Assembly (NCBI GenBank): GCA_020696885.1 | Contig: JAJFMS010000522.1 | Span: 1-7,353, forward strand | Direction of reading: 5' to 3' | DNA: 7,353 nucleotides | Source: Armatimonadota bacterium | Lineage (GTDB): Bacteria > Armatimonadota > SYMT01 | Part shown: piece by piece, positions 1 to 5,017 of the stretch | How the letters are laid out: the number at the start of each line of letters is the position of its first letter | Position numbering within the stretch: the stretch's first letter is position 1 | Notes under the pieces: model-generated | Databases searched by the model: none | Seen by the model: the letters and a program-made list of their open reading frames with translations, nothing else | What the model was told of the DNA's origin: nothing | Made by a program: the position numbers and the translations under genes

Positions 1-533
1 GCCTGGCCCAGTTCCGGCCTGAGGGTACGCTCGATCCCGCGTTTGGCGCTGGCGGTAAGGTCGTAGTGGACGTGGCGAGCGGCGAGGACTACTTCGCCCG
101 GCTCGCGCTCCAGCGGGACGGCCGCGCGATGGCGGCCGGTGTTACCACCGCGCAGGTGGGCAGCGATTGGACCACCTACCCGGTGCTCTGCCGCATTACC
201 AGCGCCGGCAAGCTGGACCGCAGCTTCGGCAAGCGCGGCGTGTTCCGAGGTGCGGCGGGAGGCAGCTTTACAGACCTCGCGCTCCAGCGGGACGACAAAG
301 CGGTCACCGCCGGGCTGGCCGCCGGGCGACTCTCGATCTCCCGCTTCACGCGGGCCGGCAAGACCGACGCCTCGTTCGGGACACGCGGCTCGGTGGTGCT
401 CCCCGCCGGCGGGGCCGCCGAGGCGGGAGCGATCCTGGTCGAGCCGGTGGGGAAGATCGTCGCTGCCACCGCCATGCTCGTCAGCGACACCAGCGACGAG
501 GAGCTGGTGATCACGCGGCGACTTTCTCGCTAG
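1..533 (+). CDS. Delta-60 repeat protein, C-terminal part (5' end outside window)
   Basis: The reading frame is open from base 3 with no stop upstream, so the gene starts before the window; the GTG at 66 is an internal valine codon. The protein carries recurring units with a core like LDPAFGAGGKV (codons from 30), LDRSFGKRGVF (from 213) and TDASFGTRGSVVL (from 363), alternating with LALQRDGRAMAAG, LALQRDDKAVTAG and ILVEPVGKIVAAT. This is the pattern of the delta-60 repeat family (TIGR02608-like, roughly 50-60 residues per unit, probably beta-propeller-like). Members are usually long exported or surface proteins of unknown function. Unit spacing here is about 50-61 residues. The last unit runs into ELVITRRLSR and a TAG stop, a natural end for this family. 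Family identity is secure; the role is unknown. Confidence 0.85.
   Translation, partial: LAQFRPEGTLDPAFGAGGKVVVDVASGEDYFARLALQRDGRAMAAGVTTAQVGSDWTTYPVLCRITSAGKLDRSFGKRGVFRGAAGGSFTDLALQRDDKAVTAGLAAGRLSISRFTRAGKTDASFGTRGSVVLPAGGAAEAGAILVEPVGKIVAATAMLVSDTSDEELVITRRLSR
102..294 (+). repeat. Two identical 19-nt copies inside the delta-60 coding repeats
   Basis: The sequence ctcgcgctccagcgggacg occurs at 102-120 and again at 276-294, 174 bases (58 codons) apart and in the same frame. It encodes the LALQRD core of successive delta-60 units. The exact nucleotide identity suggests fairly recent duplication or gene conversion between units. Confidence 0.8.
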
Positions 534-675
534 AGCGGACCGCTTCGGGCGAGGTTTGCGGTTACCCGTAGTTGTGACATCACGCGGAGTTCCTTGGGCT
601 TGGGAGAAGGTGAGCATGCACTTCGCTCGTCAACTCCTACATCGGATCGATCATTGAAGCTCCAGGAGGTCCGTT
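534..675. other. Short intergenic region, no clear signal except the downstream RBS
   Basis: About 140 bases between the delta-60 gene and the STN-domain gene. Only short dyads are visible, such as GAGCGG-A-CCGCTT just after the upstream stop and GTGA-CA-TCAC near 571-580. No T-rich terminator tail and no convincing -35/-10 pair were found. The downstream end carries a strong Shine-Dalgarno. Confidence 0.4.
664..670 (+). promoter_or_regulatory. Strong Shine-Dalgarno fixing the GTG start at 676
   Basis: AGGAGGT lies at 664-670, five bases before GTG at 676-678. The protein starting there begins with a signal peptide (TRTILALFGTLVATCAHGA). This selects the plus-strand frame over the 200-codon minus-strand open frame at 637-1239. 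Confidence 0.8.
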
Positions 676-1815
676 GTGACCAGGACGATTCTTGCTCTTT
701 TCGGGACCCTCGTGGCCACGTGCGCCCATGGCGCCGTAGTAAGCGACTCGCTTGCGTCGGACTCGCGACTTGACAGAGCGGTCACCGTCTCGGCGCCTCT
801 CGCCACCCTGGAGACGGTGCTTGGCCAGATCAGCGAACAAACCGGCGTAACGCTTTCCGCCGACAAGGCGATAGCAGAGGACACAGTGGTGGTGATCGTT
901 CGCGATCGCCCGGCCCGTGATCTCCTGAAGCAGTTGGGGCTTGCGCTCGACTATGCCTGGAAAGCTGAGAGGTCCACGCCGGTCACCTATCGCCTCTACG
1001 AACCGGATGAAGCGAAGGCGAAATCGAAGACCCTGGCTCGAGAGTACCGTGCCGCGGCGGGAGCAGAGCTCGATCACCAGCTCAAGTTGACGCTCAAGTA
1101 TGTTGAGAAGTATCGAGCCATGCCGTACCGCGACGTCGTGGCTGACGTTAATCGTCTCCGGGACGAGAGTATGCAGCTCCCCGTGGGCCTCGAGCGGTTG
1201 GCTGCTGAACGAGAGCTCTTCGCCGCCGAGCGTGCCCACGAACCGACGACCACCTGCCTGTGGACTGCCTATGCTTCCCTTCCCGCCGCGGTGCAGCAGC
1301 AGATACTGGAGGGCCGCCGGACGGTGATGGCCAGTACTCGACCTGCAAGCCTCCGGATGCCCCCCGACACCCTGGAAGCTCTTCGCTCGGCGCGGCAGTT
1401 CGAGGTGACTCGCGCCAGCGGAAAGGCCGTACCCCCTCCTGCTCGACAGACGGAAGACGAGACGATCGACTTCCTCACCGGCATGCGTTTCGGGCGGCTC
1501 GTGCTCGACGTCCGGGGCCGTTACCTGGGCGATGGCCCGCGTCCAGCAGCCTCACTTCCGTGGTTCACCCTGTCGCCCAGCCAGGTGATGTACGGAACGC
1601 CGTTCACGGACAACCTGCCTGGTCGGGTGGCTACGGACATGCCCGATACGCTTAATCGGCGGGTCTCGCGAACCCTCGCTCCAGTTCGTGGGCGACGCCT
1701 ACTTCAAGGCGCTGCGGCCGCTGCCGCAGACCGGCGCTTTGCCGCCCGGAGCGTCCGCCGGTTTCGACCCCGCGGACCGATCACTATTCCGTCTCACGGC
1801 CCGCAGCTCTCGTGA
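676..1815 (+). CDS. Exported STN-domain protein, N-terminal fragment of a frameshifted gene
   Basis: GTG start with an ideal ribosome binding site. Residues 1-20 form a signal peptide (hydrophobic stretch ILALFGTLVATCA, likely cleavage after AHG or HGA). Residues about 36-96 resemble a secretin/TonB short N-terminal (STN) domain: VSAPLATLETVLGQISEQTGVTLSADKAI, then VVIVRDRPARDLLKQLGLALDYAWK. STN domains act in the periplasm in secretins and TonB receptors but also occur in free exported proteins. The middle region is rich in charged helices. From about residue 330 the text becomes arginine/alanine-rich and unlike protein (RGRRLLQGAAAAAADRRFAARSVRRFRPRG), while frame +2 (from 1664) becomes protein-like. 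The true product therefore probably continues there, giving about 585 residues. The final 50 or so residues of this frame are probably off-frame. The function is not recognised. Confidence 0.7.
   Translation: MTRTILALFGTLVATCAHGAVVSDSLASDSRLDRAVTVSAPLATLETVLGQISEQTGVTLSADKAIAEDTVVVIVRDRPARDLLKQLGLALDYAWKAERSTPVTYRLYEPDEAKAKSKTLAREYRAAAGAELDHQLKLTLKYVEKYRAMPYRDVVADVNRLRDESMQLPVGLERLAAERELFAAERAHEPTTTCLWTAYASLPAAVQQQILEGRRTVMASTRPASLRMPPDTLEALRSARQFEVTRASGKAVPPPARQTEDETIDFLTGMRFGRLVLDVRGRYLGDGPRPAASLPWFTLSPSQVMYGTPFTDNLPGRVATDMPDTLNRRVSRTLAPVRGRRLLQGAAAAAADRRFAARSVRRFRPRGPITIPSHGPQLS
1655..1690 (+). other. Probable frameshift site (one extra base or two missing)
   Basis: Upstream frame 1 reads sensibly to about DMPDTLNRR (codons to 1662). 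Frame 2, open from 1589, reads sensibly from about SREPSLQFVGDAYFKALRPLPQTG (from 1664). The run CGGCGGGTC at 1657-1665 is the likeliest site: removing one G from 1661-1663 would join the frames as RRSREPSLQFVGDAYFK. This could be a real mutation or an assembly or sequencing error in a GC-rich run. No known +1 programmed frameshift motif is visible. Confidence 0.65.
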
Positions 1816-2434
1816 GGGTGGGGTACCCCTGCGAGACGTGCTGGCCGAGCTGGCGAACCGGGGCAACGTCAACATCCACGTAGGCCGAGACGGATGGCTG
1901 CGGTTCCGCAGCTCGGTCTTTTTCAATGACCGGACCGCGCAGCTCGATCCGAGAGTAGTCCGGCAGCTTTATGAGCCGGTTGCAAGTGGGCAGCCCTACA
2001 CGCGTGAGACCGCGATGGCCATCGCCCGGCGCTTAAGCTACCCACAAGTGGAGGCGTTGACCGCGGAATATCTCGCCTTTCTCCCGGAGCAACGACTGGT
2101 GTGGCGTATGCGGACCTCCTGGGAGAGCTGGAGAATGATCGGGAGTCTGACGGACGAGCATCGCCAGAAGTTCTGGTCGCGCCAGGCACTGCGCTACGCT
2201 GCCCTCACTGCGGACGAGAGGGCAGCGTTGGGGAATGTGCTCGAAGGCTTCTCGAACCGGGTGGGAGGTCTGCCAATCGATCTGGACGTGGGTCCTAAGG
2301 AACGAGGCGCGCTATTCATCGCCCTGGGCTCTCCTCGACGTAACGAGTTTGAAGCCTTCCAATTGCTGCTTCCGGGCTTTGACCAGCCGCTATTCCATCA
2401 GGATCTCCAGGTGCCTGAGACTGCTAAACCATGA
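1688..2434 (+). CDS. C-terminal fragment of the frameshifted STN-domain protein
   Basis: The frame is open from 1589 (after TGA at 1586-1588) to TGA at 2432-2434. GTG at 1688 is the first usual start, but no Shine-Dalgarno precedes it, so this is best read as the continuation of the gene beginning at 676 and not as an independent gene. It contains a second region like the STN fold (GGVPLRDVLAELANRGNVNIHVGRDGWLRFRSSVFFNDR, nucleotides about 1815-1933), followed by helical, tryptophan-rich sequence (LVWRMRTSWESWRMIGSLTDEHRQKFWSRQALRYAALTADERAAL). The end, PGFDQPLFHQDLQVPETAKP, looks like a normal soluble C terminus. There are no transmembrane segments. The function is unknown; a periplasmic or surface role is inferred from the signal peptide of the other half. 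Confidence 0.65.
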   Translation: MGDAYFKALRPLPQTGALPPGASAGFDPADRSLFRLTARSSREGGVPLRDVLAELANRGNVNIHVGRDGWLRFRSSVFFNDRTAQLDPRVVRQLYEPVASGQPYTRETAMAIARRLSYPQVEALTAEYLAFLPEQRLVWRMRTSWESWRMIGSLTDEHRQKFWSRQALRYAALTADERAALGNVLEGFSNRVGGLPIDLDVGPKERGALFIALGSPRRNEFEAFQLLLPGFDQPLFHQDLQVPETAKP

Positions 2435-2458
2435 TGAGTGACACCAGTGGTATTCAAG

Positions 2459-2503
2459 CCTCGGAGAGTGCAGGGGATGCCTCGCGATCACTGCACTCCG
2501 AGG
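2459..2503 (+). repeat. 13-bp stem-loop between the STN gene and a possible small gene
   Basis: The left arm CCTCGGAG-(AG)-TGCAG (2459-2473) is fully complementary to CTGCACTCCGAGG (2491-2503), giving 13 base pairs with one two-base bulge and a 17-base loop. GAT and ATC inside the loop could add three more pairs. It starts 25 bases after the STN gene stop. The right arm ends in the GAGG Shine-Dalgarno-like sequence (2500-2503) of the ATG at 2508. It could be a transcription end or mRNA-stabilising hairpin for the upstream gene (no U tail is present), or a translational switch for the small ORF. Confidence 0.6.
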
Positions 2504-2507
2504 TGTC

Positions 2508-2624
2508 ATGTCCAGCATCCATTCGGGCATGGGCGCTCCGCAGCCCGTTATGCCGGAGTTCAAGCGCTGGGTAAAGCCGGACCCGCGGGCGGCGGAGAAG
2601 CTGGTCCCGCGCTCTCGCGATTGA
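2508..2624 (+). CDS. Possible 38-residue small protein
   Basis: ATG at 2508 to TGA at 2622-2624, product beginning MSSIHSGMGAPQPVMPEF and ending KLVPRSRD. The middle and end are basic (FKRWVKPDPRAAEK). Support is indirect: 31 of 37 sense codons end in G or C, as in the real genes here. A GAGG motif lies four bases before the ATG. A terminator-like hairpin follows 40 bases after the stop. It has no signal peptide or membrane segment, and I recognise no family. The overlapping 72-codon frame at 2438-2656 is less protein-like. It could equally be non-coding spacer or the remnant of a larger gene. Confidence 0.35.
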   Translation: MSSIHSGMGAPQPVMPEFKRWVKPDPRAAEKLVPRSRD

Positions 2625-2664
2625 TGGCCTTGCCGCGAGCATCCAGAAGTGGGTAGAACGAAGA

Positions 2665-2693
2665 CGGCCCCGGGGCGATCCTCCCCTGGGCCG
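2665..2693 (+). terminator. GC-rich terminator-like hairpin
   Basis: CGGCCC-C-GGGG (2665-2675) pairs with CCCC-T-GGGCCG (2683-2693) around a seven-base loop, giving ten pairs and one internal mismatch. The downstream bases (CTATTCCGTTGG) are only mildly T-rich, so termination efficiency is uncertain. It separates the small ORF from the PhyH gene. Confidence 0.45.
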
Positions 2694-2741
2694 CTATTCC
2701 GTTGGTTCGAGCCGTGGGCCAGGACCTCCTGATCCCACGCC

Positions 2742-2747
2742 AGGAGG
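2742..2747 (+). promoter_or_regulatory. Shine-Dalgarno choosing ATG 2756 for the PhyH gene
   Basis: AGGAGG lies eight bases before ATG at 2756. This favours a protein starting MEDAGLKDRYQREGYLVF, the usual start of PhyH-family proteins, over the GTG at 2702, which would add 18 non-family residues. Confidence 0.75.
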
Positions 2748-2755
2748 GGTGCCGG

Positions 2756-3307
2756 ATGGAAGACGCAGGACTGAAGGATCGCTACCAGCGCGAAGGGTAC
2801 CTGGTCTTCCCCTCGGTGCTCCCGCCCGATCTGGTCAGGGCGGCCAGCGAGCATGTGGAGTGGCTGCAGCGGCAGCACCCGGACGTGCGGCCGGAGTCCC
2901 TGCATTACCACCTGATGTGGGACGACCCGTTCTGGTTCCGGCTGGTCAGCGATCCACGGATCCTGGACCTCGTCGAGGCGATCATCGGTCCGAACATCGC
3001 GCTCTTCGCCACCCACTACATCTGCAAGCCGGGCGGCGACGGCCTGCCGGTGCTGTGGCACCAGGACGGCTCCTACTGGCCGCTGGAGCCGATGGACGTG
3101 GTCTCCGCCTGGCTGGCGGTGGACGACAGCACCGTAGAGAACGGCTGCATGCGGGTGATCCCCGGGTCTCACGGCGGGCCGCTGCTGGATCACCGGCAGC
3201 ACGACCAGGCCGCCGTGCTCCATACGGAAATCGACGCGCAGCCCCCACCGCCGGTGCGGGCTCACCATCCGCTACATCCCCACCACCACCCGCGTGACGA
3301 AGGATGA
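2756..3307 (+). CDS. Phytanoyl-CoA dioxygenase (PhyH) family protein, damaged
   Basis: PhyH-family enzymes are soluble Fe(II)/2-oxoglutarate oxygenases that hydroxylate diverse small molecules. The first 160 residues fit the family: DRYQREGYLVFPSVL at the start, DPFWFRLVSDPRILDLVEAIIGPNIALFATHYICKPGGDG, the iron-binding HxD in LWHQDGSYWPLEPMDVVSAWLAVDDST, then ENGCMRVIPGSH. After HTEIDA (about 3238) the frame turns into proline/histidine-rich nonsense and stops at 3305-3307. The family's next block resumes in another frame at 3243. Family members normally have about 40 residues between these points, including the distal iron-ligand histidine in a segment like IHGS. That segment is absent here, so the enzyme should be inactive. 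The natural substrate cannot be inferred. Assembly error is the alternative explanation. Confidence 0.8.
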   Translation: MEDAGLKDRYQREGYLVFPSVLPPDLVRAASEHVEWLQRQHPDVRPESLHYHLMWDDPFWFRLVSDPRILDLVEAIIGPNIALFATHYICKPGGDGLPVLWHQDGSYWPLEPMDVVSAWLAVDDSTVENGCMRVIPGSHGGPLLDHRQHDQAAVLHTEIDAQPPPPVRAHHPLHPHHHPRDEG

Positions 3308-3374
3308 CTGGCACACCTACCTGCTGCGAGGCGAGGCCGTGGAGGGGATCAACAACTACTCCGAGCCGCCGATC
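3243..3374 (+). pseudogene. Out-of-frame C-terminal remnant of the PhyH gene
   Basis: In the third plus frame, bases from 3243 encode PHRRCGLTIRYIPTTTRV followed by TKDDWHTYLLRGEAVEGINNYSEPP. This is the conserved C-terminal block of PhyH-family oxygenases: the strand carrying the 2-oxoglutarate-binding arginine, then the tail. No start codon or ribosome binding site is in place, and the upstream frame ends at 3307. The frame runs past the family match into the adjacent inverted-repeat element and stops at TAA 3441-3443. The usual final residues of the family therefore appear missing or replaced. Confidence 0.75.
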
Positions 3375-3523
3375 TTAGACACAGAGGGACACAGATTTAG
3401 ACAAGAAAGAACACAGAAGGAAGGGGAACGGAATTCTACGTAATAGCGACAGGCTGGTGTAATCCCCTTACCATTCCCCATCTGTGTCTCTTCTTGTCTA
3501 AATCTGTGTCCCTCTGTGTCTAA
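3375..3523. repeat. 149-bp inverted-repeat element with 43-nt arms, ACACAGA type
   Basis: The left arm (3375-3417, starting TTAGACACAGAGGGACACAG) and right arm (3481-3523, reverse complement) match at 40 of 43 positions; the first 33 from the outer end are identical. The 63-base centre (3418-3480) has weaker further symmetry (GGGGAACGGAA against GGGGAATGGTA) and no gene. Inside each arm GACACAGA recurs at a 10-base period (3378 and 3388) and TTAGAC at 22 bases (3375 and 3397). The base composition is AT-richer than the surroundings. It sits between convergent genes and could act as a bidirectional terminator, or be a non-autonomous mobile or REP-like intergenic repeat. ATC flanks both outer ends (3372-3374 and 3524-3526), possibly a 3-bp target duplication or chance. 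Confidence 0.85.
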
Positions 3524-3525
3524 AT

Positions 3526-4707
3526 CTACTTCTCAGCGCAGAAGAGGATCCGGCCGATGGCGATGTCGCCTTCGCGGCCGCTTTCCACCCCGGGGAGCGC
3601 GTCCTTGGGGGAGCAGTCATCCACCATCACGCTGTAGAACTTCACGGGGAACTTGCTGATGGTGGCGGAGGGGTCGCTGCCCTCGGTGTCGCGCAGCGTG
3701 CGGGTGTCGATGTAAACGCTCTTCCAGCCGGACCAGTCGATCAGCATCGTGGCCCAGGTGGCCTGCCAGGGATGGTCCTGGCCGTCCAGCATCCGCACCC
3801 GCAGCAGGTTGTTGGACCCATCTCCGAACACGTCCAGGATCAGGGTGCCGTGACCCTCGCCGGCCGGGATCGTCTTGGCGAACTCCACCGAGGCGTCGCC
3901 GGAGTTTTCGTACTTGTACTGGAGCGTGAGGACCGAGGTGTCCTTGCCGCCGCGGGGCCGAAGCGTATCGCTGATCTCGCCGCCCACGGCGCGGTTGCGG
4001 ATGGCCCGCCAGCCGTCCTTCTGCACCGCCCCGCCGGAGTCCAGCAGCGTGTTCACCTTGCCGAACTTGGTCTCGGCCACGAGGTTGTCCACCATCATCT
4101 CGCCCTTGCGGGTGCCGCCCTGGATCCGCTGCAGCCGCACCGCTTCCAGCGTGAGCGGCAGGTCCAGCACGCCGTTGGCCCTGGCGCCGGTGCGCGTGGC
4201 CAGGCGGGGCTCCAACGGCACCGAGATCTTCTTCCAACCGGTCCAGTTCACCGGCGCCAGCCAGGTAAAGGTCTCCCCGGTCCGGTCCTTCAGCCGCAGG
4301 CCCACCGCGTTCTTGCTGTTGTCGCCGTAGATCATCATGCTGATCCCGGTGAGGCTGCCCGGCAGGCTCTGGCCGGTGGTGGCGCCCCGCAGGCCGGGGC
4401 CTACCTCGATGCCGTGCGTGGCATTGAAGGCGGCGCCGAACTCGTACTCGAACTTGAGCGCCTTGTTCGCGTCGGTCCCTTCCAGCTCCGCCTTCTCCGC
4501 GCCGATCGTGGCGTCGGACGCGTTCTGCTTGTCCTCTTTCCAGAGGTACGGCCGGGAGCCGAGGGTCGTCCCCTCGAAGTCTTCCAGGATCAGCGGCGGA
4601 GTGGCCCCTTCGGCTTCCTGAAAGCTGAAGCCGGCCCGGGATCCGGCAAGGAGGCAGGCGCCGGCCACCAGGACGGCGCAAAAACAGGCGGTCTTCGAAT
4701 TCGGCAT
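3526..4707 (-). CDS. Exported protein with two tandem carbohydrate-binding-like beta-sandwich domains
   Basis: 393 residues from ATG at 4707 (minus). The complement of 4715-4719 gives GGGAG six bases upstream; the GTG three bases earlier (4710) is too close to it. Residues 1-25 form a signal peptide (TACFCAVLVAGACLLAGSRA); Cys18 lies inside the hydrophobic core, so a lipoprotein is possible but less likely. Two homologous halves follow. YGDNSKNAVGLRL (127-139) matches FGDGSNNLLRVRM (294-306), and VNWTGWKKISVPL (153-165) matches IDWSGWKSVYIDT (323-335). Each half ends with a VDNLVAE- or IAIGRILF-type strand. This is the galactose-binding-like jelly-roll pattern seen in carbohydrate-binding modules and in domains attached to glycosidases. 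No catalytic domain is present, so it is likely a periplasmic or surface glycan-binding protein. It is convergent with the PhyH gene and divergent from prfC. Confidence 0.75.
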   Translation of the reverse strand: MPNSKTACFCAVLVAGACLLAGSRAGFSFQEAEGATPPLILEDFEGTTLGSRPYLWKEDKQNASDATIGAEKAELEGTDANKALKFEYEFGAAFNATHGIEVGPGLRGATTGQSLPGSLTGISMMIYGDNSKNAVGLRLKDRTGETFTWLAPVNWTGWKKISVPLEPRLATRTGARANGVLDLPLTLEAVRLQRIQGGTRKGEMMVDNLVAETKFGKVNTLLDSGGAVQKDGWRAIRNRAVGGEISDTLRPRGGKDTSVLTLQYKYENSGDASVEFAKTIPAGEGHGTLILDVFGDGSNNLLRVRMLDGQDHPWQATWATMLIDWSGWKSVYIDTRTLRDTEGSDPSATISKFPVKFYSVMVDDCSPKDALPGVESGREGDIAIGRILFCAEK

Positions 4708-4913
4708 CACTTACTCCCGGGGGTTGGCGCTGGGGTTTCGCGGCGGGGTTGGTCCCACCTTCGCTATCGTCCTACGTAGGCCCACGCCTCCCTGTCACAG
4801 GACAGAACGGGAACGGGCCGCGGCAGCGATCGGCTACAGGTAGATTATCGGCTCATCCGGCCCCCGAAGGGTGGAGCCCGTGGGCTTCCGCGACGCAACG
4901 CGGTCTCGAACTC

Positions 4914-4942
4914 TTGTTCGAAACCGGACGCCGTGGTATGAT
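4914..4942 (+). promoter_or_regulatory. Sigma70-type promoter of prfC
   Basis: TTGTTC at 4914-4919 and TATGAT at 4937-4942 are separated by exactly 17 bases (4920-4936), close to the TTGACA/TATAAT consensus. Transcription would begin near 4948-4950, giving an mRNA leader of about 69 bases before the prfC ATG at 5018. This also argues against the upstream in-frame GTG at 4871 as the start. Confidence 0.65.
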
Positions 4943-4946
4943 CGAC

Positions 4947-4988
4947 TGTCCGCGGGGACAATTTCCGGCGGGCATTTTTGTGCCTGCC
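4947..4988 (+). promoter_or_regulatory. Two consecutive hairpins in the prfC mRNA leader
   Basis: Hairpin one: TGTCC (4947-4951), loop GCGG, GGACA (4956-4960), right at the predicted transcript 5' end. Hairpin two: GGCGGGCA (4967-4974), loop TTTTTG, TGCCTGCC (4981-4988), eight pairs including one G-U. Between the second hairpin and the ATG no clear Shine-Dalgarno is seen; the best is AGG at 5002-5004, 13 bases away. Either hairpin may stabilise the mRNA or modulate its translation. Confidence 0.45.
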
Positions 4989-5017
4989 AATTCGTGACCG
5001 CAGGCCGAACAGACTCC

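Larger units (their letters stand above)
4708..5017. other. Divergent intergenic region between the beta-sandwich gene and prfC
   Basis: About 310 bases with no credible gene. They hold the prfC promoter and leader hairpins (listed separately), a perfect 10-bp palindrome CCTACGTAGG at 4771-4780 and an odd palindrome CCTGT-C-ACAGG at 4791-4801. On the minus strand the only -10-like match is GATAAT (complement of 4844-4849), without a good -35, so the promoter of the minus-strand gene is unresolved. Confidence 0.5.

Noticed and set aside
637..1239. Minus-strand open frame of 200 codons
   Set aside because: It opposes the STN-domain gene, which has a strong ribosome site, signal peptide and domain match.
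1655..1690. Programmed +1 frameshift in the STN gene
   Set aside because: No slow or rare codon, stop or internal Shine-Dalgarno of the prfB type is present at the shift point.
2438..2656. 72-codon plus-strand frame after the STN gene
   Set aside because: Cys/His/Arg-rich text with no ribosome site; the 38-codon frame inside it has better codon bias.
2630..2659. Weak promoter TTGCCG-18-TAGAAC upstream of PhyH
   Set aside because: Poor match at both boxes and an immediately following terminator-like hairpin; not distinguishable from chance.
2390..3268. Minus-strand open frame of 292 codons
   Set aside because: It is antisense to the PhyH gene, which shows clear family motifs on the plus strand, and extends across two hairpins.
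3378..3417. CRISPR-like direct repeats (ACACAGA motifs)
   Set aside because: The repeats are only 7-8 bases with irregular spacing inside one inverted-repeat arm; there are no spacers and no cas genes.
3772..4779. Plus-strand open frame of 335 codons opposite the beta-sandwich gene
   Set aside because: Low-complexity Arg/Gly/Ala/Val text with no ribosome binding site; the minus-strand frame has a signal peptide, a Shine-Dalgarno and internal domain homology.
4871..5017. N-terminal extension of RF3 to GTG 4871
   Set aside because: It would overlap the predicted promoter, has no family similarity and makes the protein too long; ATG 5018 aligns with known RF3 starts.
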